64,000 nucleotides of DNA, taken from Microbacterium sp. RU33B. Lineage in GTDB: Bacteria; Actinomycetota; Actinomycetes; Actinomycetales; Microbacteriaceae. The notes beneath the pieces were generated by a model. That model worked only from the letters and a program-made list of their open reading frames with translations. It had not been told where the DNA came from and searched no databases. The stretch is from the NCBI RefSeq assembly GCF_900155915.1, contig NZ_FTPO01000003.1:186001-250000 (forward strand). Reading direction: 5' to 3'. Of the stretch, positions 1 to 6,176 are shown one piece after another. Numbering within the stretch: position 1 is the first letter of the stretch; each line of letters begins with the position of its first letter. Made by a program: the position numbers and the translations under genes.

Positions 1-192
1 GTGGAGCTGCTCCACGAGCGGCTGCACGAACTTCCACGACTCGTAGACCCCGGGGATGACCACGATCGGCGTGCCCGCGCCCGTGCGGAACCGCGCGGCA
101 TCCGTGCGGTTGAAGAACGCGCGCGCCTGCCAGATGCCGGCGTAGACGTAGTCGCGGGCCCACCACCCGACCCGGCGGAGCAGCGAGCTCAC
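1..192 (-). CDS. Alpha/beta hydrolase, N-terminal fragment
   Basis: This is the first 64 codons of a gene that leaves the window on the left, so no stop codon is seen. It starts at a GTG and reads M-S-S-L-L-R-R-V-G-W-W, then an aromatic-rich helix, then G-T-P-I-V-V-I-P-G-V-Y-E-S-W. The strand followed by PGVYExW is the usual first beta-strand and oxyanion-loop region of actinobacterial alpha/beta hydrolases (lipase/esterase-like). The nucleophile elbow and catalytic histidine lie outside the window, so substrate and activity cannot be judged. The start overlaps the stop of a 13-codon reading frame (GTGA), which I do not regard as a gene. Confidence 0.6.
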   Translation of the reverse strand, partial: MSSLLRRVGWWARDYVYAGIWQARAFFNRTDAARFRTGAGTPIVVIPGVYESWKFVQPLVEQLH

Positions 193-308
193 GCGCGGAC
201 TTCGCGGGGGCGGACGTGCGGCTGTGCCATGTCGACCACGCTAGGGCCTCGGCGGCCCGTGGGCGGATACGGTCGTCTACAACGGATCAACGGCGACGAA
301 AGGTGATC

Positions 309-1592
309 GTGTCCATCGAGCAGGAGAACGACGCGTCCGCGCAGCAGAACTGGTCGGGCACCTATCGGTACGCGGCGGAGCGGATCATCGCCCCCACAGA
401 TGCCGCGGAGCTCCCCGGCATCATCCGCTCGGCCCCGCGTGTGCACGCGCTCGGCACACGCCACTCGTTCAACGCCCTCGCCGACACGTCCGGCACGCTC
501 GTGGATCTGACCGGGCTCCCCGACGACGTGGCGGTGGACGGGGTCGCCGGCACCGCACGCGTGACGGCGTGGACGCGCTACGGCGCGGCCGCGCAGGCCC
601 TGGAAGAGGCCGGGTTCGCCCTGCACAACATGGGGTCGCTGCCGCACATCGCGGTCGGGGGTGCGACGGCCACGAGCACGCACGGCTCGGGCGACCGCAA
701 CGGCTCGCTGGCAACGGCCGTGCGGGCCCTCACCTTCATCGACGCGAACGGCGACCCGCAGACGATCCGTCGCGGAGACGACGACTTCGACGCGCTCGTC
801 GTGCATGTGGGGGCGTTCGCGATCGTCACGCACGTCGAGCTCGACATCCAGCCGACGTACCGCGTGCGGCAGGACATCTACAGCGGCCTGACGTGGGAGG
901 CGGCGCTCGCCGACCTGGATGCGATCACCACGGCCGGGCACAGCGTGTCGATCTTCACCCGCTGGGAGGGCGAGGACCTCGGATTCGTGTGGGTGAAGAC
1001 GCGGCTCGGCGACGACACGGATGCCGTGGTCGACGTGCTCCTCGACGGTGCGCGCGATCCCGGCAGCACGCCGCTGGGCAGCGACGACAACGTCACCGAG
1101 CTGGGCGGGGTCCCCGGGCCCTGGCTCCTGCGTCTGCCGCACTTCCGCCTCGACCGCGAGCCGTCGTTCGGTGCGGAGATCCAGACCGAGTACTTCATCG
1201 ACCGGCAGGATGCTCCGCAGGCCCTCCGGGCCGTCCGCGCGCTCGCTCCGCTGATCCGGCCGCACCTGGTCTGGACCGAGCTGCGCACGATCGCCGCGGA
1301 CGACCTCTGGCTCAGCCCCGCCTACGGCCGCGACAGCATGGCGATCCACTTCACTTGGTTCGACCGCCCCGACGAGGTGGCCGCGGTGATCCCGCTCATC
1401 GAAGAGGCGCTGCGCCCGTTCGGCGCGCGGCCGCACTGGGGCAAGGTGCACGCGTTCGACGCCGAGCGTCTCGCCGAGGTGCACCCGCGCCTGGCCGACG
1501 CCCGGGCGGTCTTCGAGCGTCGCGACCCCGACGGCCGGTTCGTCAGCGACCACCTCGTGGCCCTCGGCGTGCGCGAGACTCGGAGCAGGTGA
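309..1592 (+). CDS. Alditol oxidase-like FAD-linked oxidase
   Basis: The 427-residue product resembles Streptomyces AldO, a soluble VAO-family flavoprotein that oxidises xylitol, sorbitol and other alditols at C1 with oxygen, giving aldose and hydrogen peroxide. The N-terminal FAD-binding domain contains the R-H-S-F-N segment, with His52 matching the histidine that carries covalent FAD in AldO. The substrate domain keeps Glu324, Arg326 (E-L-R) and Lys379 (W-G-K-V), each four positions beyond the AldO active-site residues. Length fits the family. GTG 309 is chosen over in-frame upstream codons because GAAAGG ends five bases before it. A gene for an OB-fold protein follows after four bases and may be cotranscribed. 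A gulonolactone or arabinonolactone oxidase is a less likely alternative. Confidence 0.82.
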   Translation: MSIEQENDASAQQNWSGTYRYAAERIIAPTDAAELPGIIRSAPRVHALGTRHSFNALADTSGTLVDLTGLPDDVAVDGVAGTARVTAWTRYGAAAQALEEAGFALHNMGSLPHIAVGGATATSTHGSGDRNGSLATAVRALTFIDANGDPQTIRRGDDDFDALVVHVGAFAIVTHVELDIQPTYRVRQDIYSGLTWEAALADLDAITTAGHSVSIFTRWEGEDLGFVWVKTRLGDDTDAVVDVLLDGARDPGSTPLGSDDNVTELGGVPGPWLLRLPHFRLDREPSFGAEIQTEYFIDRQDAPQALRAVRALAPLIRPHLVWTELRTIAADDLWLSPAYGRDSMAIHFTWFDRPDEVAAVIPLIEEALRPFGARPHWGKVHAFDAERLAEVHPRLADARAVFERRDPDGRFVSDHLVALGVRETRSR

Positions 1593-1596
1593 TCGC

Positions 1597-1935
1597 ATGG
1601 GCGTGCACCGCGCGACGGTCGCATCGACGAGCGATCCGATGGATCTGGGACGCCTCCAGGTGACGATCCCCTCGACGGGATCCGTGCTCTGGGCACCCCG
1701 CGTCTTTCCGATCGCGGCCTTCACCGCACAGGACGTCGCCGTGGGCGCGGCCGTGTGGGTCGCGTTCGAAGACGACGACCCGGACCGCCCCGTGGTGCTC
1801 GGACTCGTCGACCCGCCCTCTCGCCGCGACGGCCTCGGCCGCGATCTGGAAGCGCTCGGGGACGCCTGGGATCACGGGCACGCGTCGGGGGCGTCGGATG
1901 CCGGCGGCGGCGTGACACCGAACCCGTACCGCTGA
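1597..1935 (+). CDS. Stand-alone gp5/VgrG-type OB-fold protein
   Basis: The 112-residue protein reads like the OB-fold domain of phage baseplate spike proteins (T4 gp5, VgrG, gpV). It has the D-P-x-x-L-G-R-L-Q-V-T-I-P-S start, a central W-A-P segment, then V-G-A-A-V-W-V-A-F-E and a D-P-D-R-P-V-V-L-G end. No lysozyme, beta-helix spike or other baseplate domain follows; the last 30 residues are low-complexity and rich in Gly, Ala and Asp. It begins four bases after the alditol oxidase stop, so it is probably translated from the same message. No other phage, type VI or contractile-injection gene is visible nearby, which makes its role unclear. The domain call is by pattern recognition only. Confidence 0.55.
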   Translation: MGVHRATVASTSDPMDLGRLQVTIPSTGSVLWAPRVFPIAAFTAQDVAVGAAVWVAFEDDDPDRPVVLGLVDPPSRRDGLGRDLEALGDAWDHGHASGASDAGGGVTPNPYR

Positions 1936-2043
1936 GGAGGCGCTTCGACGACGGCATCCGGAGCCCGCACGGGTGCACTGCGTGGAGACTCGCGCGTTGT
2001 CAACCCTCTCCCCGGGGGCGCAGCGACACGAGAGGCTGAAGGC

Positions 2044-2331
2044 ATGAATCGCGATGACGAGATGCGCCTGGCCGCGGGCGAGACGGACGAACTTCCCCCT
2101 GCACCCCGGCAGACGGAGCTCTCGGAGAGCGATGCCGTGCGCAAGGACACCGCGTACTCTCCCGGAAGCGAGACCGAGACGCAGCAGAAGCAGGATTCGG
2201 AACTGTCCGAGACTCTGCCCGACGACATCGACCAGAGCAGTGTGAACGTCGCCCCCGGCACGGGCGGGCCCGACGACGTCGGCGACATCGAGGTCGACCC
2301 GGCCGATCTGAACATGCCCGGTCGCGACTGA
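2044..2331 (+). CDS. Small acidic, probably disordered protein
   Basis: This 95-residue protein is highly acidic, rich in Asp, Glu, Ser, Gln and Pro, and has no hydrophobic core, membrane segment or cysteine. It is probably intrinsically disordered. The ATG is preceded by GAGAGGCTGAAGGC, which gives a ribosome-binding site. Two further small genes follow in the same direction (2356 and 2571) with short gaps or overlap, so it may be the first gene of an operon ending in the BLUF photoreceptor. I do not recognise the family and infer no function. Confidence 0.6.
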   Translation: MNRDDEMRLAAGETDELPPAPRQTELSESDAVRKDTAYSPGSETETQQKQDSELSETLPDDIDQSSVNVAPGTGGPDDVGDIEVDPADLNMPGRD

Positions 2332-2355
2332 GCTCCCTTCGGAGAGGGTGCACAG

Positions 2356-2574
2356 GTGAGTGAGAACGACGAGTCCGAGGTCATGTGGGCTCGGGTGGAC
2401 GACGGCTTCTACGTCGGCAGCCTGCCCGGGCGGTTCCTCGGCTGCATCGATCGGCAGGAAGAGGGCGACTTCCTCGCACTCGATGTGCATGCGCGCCCGA
2501 TCGGCGCGTACGCGAACCTGGCCCAGGCGATGACGGCGGTCTGGAACGCGACGAACGAACAGGCCAGCACGTGA
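2356..2574 (+). CDS. Small hypothetical protein upstream of BLUF gene
   Basis: The 72-residue product starts at GTG with GGAGAGG about eight bases upstream. It is a compact soluble protein with alternating hydrophobic positions (Y-V-G-S-L-P-G-R-F-L-G-C-I-D, then F-L-A-L-D-V-H-A-R-P-I-G-A-Y) and one cysteine. Its last codon overlaps the start of the BLUF gene (GTGA), so the two are translationally coupled and may act together. The family is not recognised. It could be a partner of the photoreceptor or simply a neighbour. Confidence 0.6.
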   Translation: MSENDESEVMWARVDDGFYVGSLPGRFLGCIDRQEEGDFLALDVHARPIGAYANLAQAMTAVWNATNEQAST

Positions 2575-3026
2575 CGCGGCATCCGGAGCACGAGGAGTCG
2601 CGGCTGTACTCGCTGGTGTACTCGAGCGCCGCGGCCGCGCCCTTCGACGATGATCAGCTGGCCGCGCTGCTGACGCAGTGCCGAGCGGAGAACAGCCGCA
2701 ACGGCATCACAGGGATGCTGCTGTACCGCGGCGGTCGCTTCGTGCAGTTCCTGGAAGGACCGGAGCAGAACGTGCGCGGCCTGCTCGAGCGGATCGCCGC
2801 CGACCCCCGGCACACGGACCTCCGGGTGATGATCGACTCCCACCCGCGGGTACGGCAGTTCGCCGAGTGGACGATGGGCTACGAGCCGATGAGCGAGCCC
2901 GACGGGCCGGCGCCCGCCGGCTTCCGCGACACGTTCGACGATCTCGAGCAGGCGGACGACGACGACCGTGTGCTCCGCGCGACCCGCGAGCTCAGCCTGT
3001 GGTTCCGGGTGCGCGCCGCCACCTGA
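2571..3026 (+). CDS. BLUF-domain blue-light photoreceptor
   Basis: The 151-residue protein is a single BLUF domain with a short C-terminal extension. BLUF domains bind FAD and sense blue light through a flavin-tyrosine-glutamine hydrogen-bond network. The expected residues are present: Tyr17 in L-Y-S-L-V-Y-S-S, Asn41 in E-N-S-R-N-G-I-T-G, Gln59 in F-V-Q-F-L-E-G-P, and Trp100 with Met102 in F-A-E-W-T-M-G-Y. It has no fused output domain, so like PixD it would signal through a partner protein or oligomerisation. The GTG start overlaps the preceding stop codon, making the small protein at 2356 a candidate partner. Photoactivity is inferred from residue conservation. Confidence 0.85.
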   Translation: MTRHPEHEESRLYSLVYSSAAAAPFDDDQLAALLTQCRAENSRNGITGMLLYRGGRFVQFLEGPEQNVRGLLERIAADPRHTDLRVMIDSHPRVRQFAEWTMGYEPMSEPDGPAPAGFRDTFDDLEQADDDDRVLRATRELSLWFRVRAAT

Positions 3027-3045
3027 CATCCCGGGTCGTCGAGGA

Positions 3046-3570
3046 TCACGCGAGCGCGGTGACCTCGGCAGCCGCGGCGTCCCAGCGCCGAAGGGCGACC
3101 GCGGTGCCGACGCGCACGGGTCCGAGCAGGCGGAGCGCGTCGTCGAACTGGTCCACGCGCAGCCGTCGCGCGAGAGTGACGTGGGGCGTCCAGTCGCCGG
3201 GAGCCGTGTACGGAGCGTCGTCGCCGGGAGGGGCCGCGGCGTGGATCGCAGCGTGGAGACGTCGGATGCCGGCATCCGGCACCACCCGTCGTGCCAGCAC
3301 ACCCCGGTCGCCGTGAGGGAACAGCATCGGCTCGCCGAGCGTGACGGGCACCGGGAGCTGCGCGACCACGGCGGCGAACGACTGCGGTGCCAGGAACGGC
3401 CGCGCCAGGAGAGTGATGTGCGGGCGGTTCGACTCCGCGCGATGGGCGGCGAGGCTCGACATCCCCGCGGCGGCCAGCCGATCCCAGTCGGCGCGCACCA
3501 GCGCCTCGGTCTCCGCGTCGAGGAGGAGCTCGATGCTCGTGAGGGCGGGGCGCGCGCGGGTCTCCGTCAT
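3046..3570 (-). CDS. 2H phosphoesterase (2'-5' RNA ligase family)
   Basis: The 174-residue protein carries the two H-x-[T/S] signatures of the 2H phosphoesterase superfamily: R-P-H-I-T-L-L in the first half and T-P-H-V-T-L-A in the second, about 80 residues apart. Members such as ThpR and AKAP18-like proteins ligate or hydrolyse 2',5'- or 2',3'-cyclic phosphate bonds in RNA or small nucleotides. Size and bilobal layout match the family. It stands convergent to the BLUF gene with a 19-base gap. The physiological substrate cannot be read from sequence. Confidence 0.8.
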   Translation of the reverse strand: MTETRARPALTSIELLLDAETEALVRADWDRLAAAGMSSLAAHRAESNRPHITLLARPFLAPQSFAAVVAQLPVPVTLGEPMLFPHGDRGVLARRVVPDAGIRRLHAAIHAAAPPGDDAPYTAPGDWTPHVTLARRLRVDQFDDALRLLGPVRVGTAVALRRWDAAAAEVTALA

Positions 3571-3624
3571 CGAGCAGAGTCTACGGATGCTCGCTCCAGC
3601 CGGGCGACGAGGTGACCGTTCGCG

Positions 3625-3723
3625 TCAGGTGAGGAACTCGGGCCGCACTTCCGCGATGCCGCTCAGCTCGGTCCGGAGCCGGTCGGTGAGGTGCACGCCC
3701 TGCTCGACGGCGAATCCGCGCAT
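3625..3723 (-). CDS. Possible 32-residue small protein after trkA
   Basis: An ATG at the high end of this interval opens 32 codons reading M-R-G-F-A-V-E-Q-G-V-H-L and ending E-F-L-T. On the coding strand GAGAGGA stands eight bases upstream, a better ribosome-binding site than many accepted genes here have. It begins 31 bases after the trkA stop on the same strand and would be the last gene of the potassium-uptake operon. The peptide is soluble and mildly acidic and unlike any family I know. It may be chance. Confidence 0.3.
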   Translation of the reverse strand: MRGFAVEQGVHLTDRLRTELSGIAEVRPEFLT

Positions 3724-3754
3724 CACCACGTCCTCTCGGTTCGTTCCCGCGCCC

Positions 3755-4453
3755 TCACCGCAGCTGCGCGAACGCCTCGGCATCCTTCGTGCGCCCCACG
3801 ATGAGCACCGTGTCGCCCGGTCCGAGGACGGTGGCGTTGTCCGCGTTCGTCCATGCGTCATCCCCGTGCTGGAACGCCGCGATCGTGACGCCGTGGCTCT
3901 TGCGGATGCTCGTCTCGCCGAGCGCCACACCCTGGATCTGCGTCGGCGCCGGGGCCTTCACGAGGGCGTACCCCGGCGCCACCTCGATGTAGTCCAGCGC
4001 CGCACCGCGCACGAGATGCGCCACCCGGCGGCCCATGTCCTTCTCGGGGTAGATGACGTGGTGCACCCCGAGCTGCTCGAGGATCTGCCCGTGCCGGTCG
4101 TCGACGGCCTTCGCCCAGATCACGGGGATGCGCATGCTCAGCAGCACCGAGCACGTGAGGATCGACGCCGAGATGTCGCCGCCGATCGCCACGACCACGC
4201 GATCGAACTCGTCGATCGCGAGCTGATTCAGCACCTCGACCCTCGTCGAGTCCGCGCGGACGACCTGGGTCAGCTCGCCGTTGAGCGACTGCACGAGCTC
4301 CTCGTCCAGGTCGATCCCCAGCACCTCGGTCCCGGCCTGCATGAGCTCCAGAGCCAGCGCGCTGCCGAACCGGCCGAGTCCGATGACGGCGACGGAGTCG
4401 GCTTCGGCGATCCGTCGGGACGTATCGGTGGAGAAGATGGAGAACTTAGCCAA
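3755..4453 (-). CDS. Potassium uptake regulatory subunit (KtrA/TrkA, RCK)
   Basis: The 232-residue cytosolic protein has one RCK_N Rossmann domain with the nucleotide motif V-I-G-L-G-R-F-G followed by I-D-L-D at the end of the second strand, and an RCK_C domain in the last 90 residues. KtrA-type subunits form rings under the TrkH/KtrB pore and gate potassium or sodium flux with ATP, ADP, NAD(H) or c-di-AMP. The single-copy N+C arrangement is KtrA-like rather than the duplicated E. coli TrkA. The start codon overlaps the last eight bases of the pore gene, so translation is coupled. Ligand identity is not determinable here. Confidence 0.88.
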   Translation of the reverse strand: MAKFSIFSTDTSRRIAEADSVAVIGLGRFGSALALELMQAGTEVLGIDLDEELVQSLNGELTQVVRADSTRVEVLNQLAIDEFDRVVVAIGGDISASILTCSVLLSMRIPVIWAKAVDDRHGQILEQLGVHHVIYPEKDMGRRVAHLVRGAALDYIEVAPGYALVKAPAPTQIQGVALGETSIRKSHGVTIAAFQHGDDAWTNADNATVLGPGDTVLIVGRTKDAEAFAQLR

Positions 4454-5828
4454 TGGCGGGCCTCTCTTTCGGGAATTCGTAGAGGATGCGGCGCTCGCGC
4501 AGGGCGATGGCGGACCCGAGCGTCAGCGGTCCCAGCCGTCCGAGGAACATGAGCGCGACGAGGACGATCTGCGCGGGCTCGGACAAGCTCGCCGTGATGC
4601 CCGTCGAGAGGCCGACCGTCGCGAAGGCCGAGACGGACTCGAAGAGGGCGCGGTCGAGCTCCTCGCCGGTGAGGAGCATCAGCAGGCCGGCGCCGGTGAC
4701 CACGGCCGCCACCGCGAGCAGGACGACGGTGATCGCCTGACGGTGCACCGCGCGGGACAGTCGCTTGCCGAAGATGTTCACCGCGCCCTCGCCGCGGAGC
4801 TCGGTCATCATGATGAAGAACAGCACCGCGAACGTCGTGACCTTGATGCCGCCGGCTGTGCCCGCGGGGCCTGCGCCGATGAACATCAGCACGTCCATAC
4901 CGAGCCAGGTCTCGTCGTACATGGCGCCGATGTCGACGGAATTGAATCCGGCGGTGCGGGTCTGGACGGACTGGAAGAAGCCCGCCAGGATCCGCGACCA
5001 CGGGTCCAGTGCGCCGAGGGTCTCAGGGTTGTTCCACTCGATCAGCGTGATGTACGCCGTCCCCGCGATCAGGAGCACGCCCGACGCCCACAGCACGATC
5101 TTGGTGTTCATCGACCAGTGCAGGGGACGCCGGAACTCCTTGCGGAGCTGGAAGAGCACGGGGAATCCGAGCCCTCCGAGGATGATCGCAGCGGCGATCG
5201 GCAGGCAGATGAACGGATCGGCGACGAATCCCATGAGATTGTCGCTGTACAGCGCGAACCCGGCGTTGTTGAACGCGGAGACAGCATGGAACAGCGCCGA
5301 CCATGCCGCGTCGCCGAGGGAGTAGCCGTAGCCCGTGAGGAACCGCAGGAACAGCAGCGCGAACGTGACGGCCTCGATGACGAGCGAGGTCACGACGATG
5401 CCCCGTGCGGCGCCGCGGACGTCGTCCAGGTCGACCGACTTCGCCTCCGCAGCGGTGTTCAGTCGAGATCGGACGGTGAACTTCCGCGCCAGCACCAGCC
5501 CGATCAGCGCCGCGAAGATCATGATCCCCAGCCCGCCGACCTTGATCAGGGCGAGGATCACGACCTGCCCGAACGGCGTCCAGAAGGTGGGCGTGTCGAC
5601 GACCGTCAGTCCCGTCACGCACACGGCGCTCGTGGCGGTGAACAGGGCCTGCACGAACGTGGCGCCGCCCGGCCCCACCTTCGAGATCGGCAGCATCAGC
5701 AGCGCCGTGCCCACGACGATGGCGAGGCCGAATCCGCCCGCCACCGCCTGGGCGGGGTGAAGCCGGAAGCGGAATCGACGCGAGTGCGCCTGCACGGCCC
5801 GCAACCGACGCCGGATCCTCACCGGCAC
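4446..5828 (-). CDS. Potassium transporter pore subunit (TrkH/KtrB family)
   Basis: The 460-residue integral membrane protein belongs to the TrkH/TrkG/KtrB superfamily. It shows the repeated membrane-pore-membrane units, including the first filter-like segment T-S-A-V-C-V-T-G-L and later turns such as A-F-N-N-A-G-F and T-A-G-F-N-S. A basic N-terminus (R-I-R-R-R-L) should face the cytoplasm. Together with the RCK protein encoded downstream it would form a high-affinity potassium or sodium-coupled uptake system for turgor and pH control. The ATG follows directly on a spacer containing the tRNA gene. The exact ion and coupling are inferred from family. Confidence 0.88.
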   Translation of the reverse strand: MPVRIRRRLRAVQAHSRRFRFRLHPAQAVAGGFGLAIVVGTALLMLPISKVGPGGATFVQALFTATSAVCVTGLTVVDTPTFWTPFGQVVILALIKVGGLGIMIFAALIGLVLARKFTVRSRLNTAAEAKSVDLDDVRGAARGIVVTSLVIEAVTFALLFLRFLTGYGYSLGDAAWSALFHAVSAFNNAGFALYSDNLMGFVADPFICLPIAAAIILGGLGFPVLFQLRKEFRRPLHWSMNTKIVLWASGVLLIAGTAYITLIEWNNPETLGALDPWSRILAGFFQSVQTRTAGFNSVDIGAMYDETWLGMDVLMFIGAGPAGTAGGIKVTTFAVLFFIMMTELRGEGAVNIFGKRLSRAVHRQAITVVLLAVAAVVTGAGLLMLLTGEELDRALFESVSAFATVGLSTGITASLSEPAQIVLVALMFLGRLGPLTLGSAIALRERRILYEFPKERPAIG

Positions 5829-5862
5829 ACTGTAGCGCGGGTGCGGCAGCGTCGTTCGGAGG

Positions 5863-5939
5863 TGGACGCGACGGCGGGAGTCGAACCCGCTGCGCTCCCG
5901 GTTATGAACCGGTGCCCGGAAACCGTCCGGATCGCCGCG
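5863..5939 (-). tRNA. Atypical tRNA-Met-like gene, anticodon CAU
   Basis: Reading the minus strand from 5939, a seven-pair acceptor stem forms between CGCGGCG and CGTCGCG, followed by U73 and an encoded CCA (complement of 5863-5865). The T-arm is canonical (GCGGG, loop TTCGACT, CCCGC). The anticodon loop is TTCATAA, giving CAU. Three things are odd: the D-stem is CCGG paired with CCGG around ACGGTTT instead of the usual G10-C25 type stem, position 8 is A rather than U, and the discriminator base is U73 with C1-G72, whereas initiator and elongator tRNA-Met normally carry A73. The outer anticodon-stem pair is A-G. It may be a divergent Met or tRNA-Ile2 gene, or a decaying one. Confidence 0.7.
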
Positions 5940-6109
5940 ATGACATCACGCTAGCCGCGGCATCCGACGAACGCCCCCAGGATGACGGGAGATTTCGCTG
6001 TGGGTCGTCCCGTTTCTCCTCTTCATCACGCATTTCTCCGCGGTGACGAGGAGCGCTCCGTGCCGACGAAACCGTGGACGTAGCCACTCAGCGTCTTCAC
6101 AGCAACCCA

Positions 6110-6138
6110 TTGACCGATTCCCAGGTGCGACGTAGCGT
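6110..6138 (+). promoter_or_regulatory. Sigma-70-type promoter of the subtilase gene
   Basis: TTGACC and TAGCGT are separated by exactly 17 bases. They lie about 40 bases ahead of the protease start and give a leader of some 30 bases that carries AGAAAGG as ribosome-binding site. This is the best canonical promoter seen in the window. Confidence 0.65.
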
Positions 6139-6176
6139 CGAGAAGTCTCCCTCCCATCAGAGAAAGGCATGACCCC

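Noticed and set aside
189-1724. 511-codon open frame antisense to the alditol oxidase
   Set aside because: The sense frame has conserved active-site residues; the antisense product is low-complexity. Its last 13 codons before the hydrolase GTG were also considered as a leader peptide, but nothing supports it.
1597-3026. Prophage or contractile-injection remnant around the OB-fold gene
   Set aside because: No integrase, sheath, tube, tail or attachment repeats are seen; only one baseplate-like domain is present.
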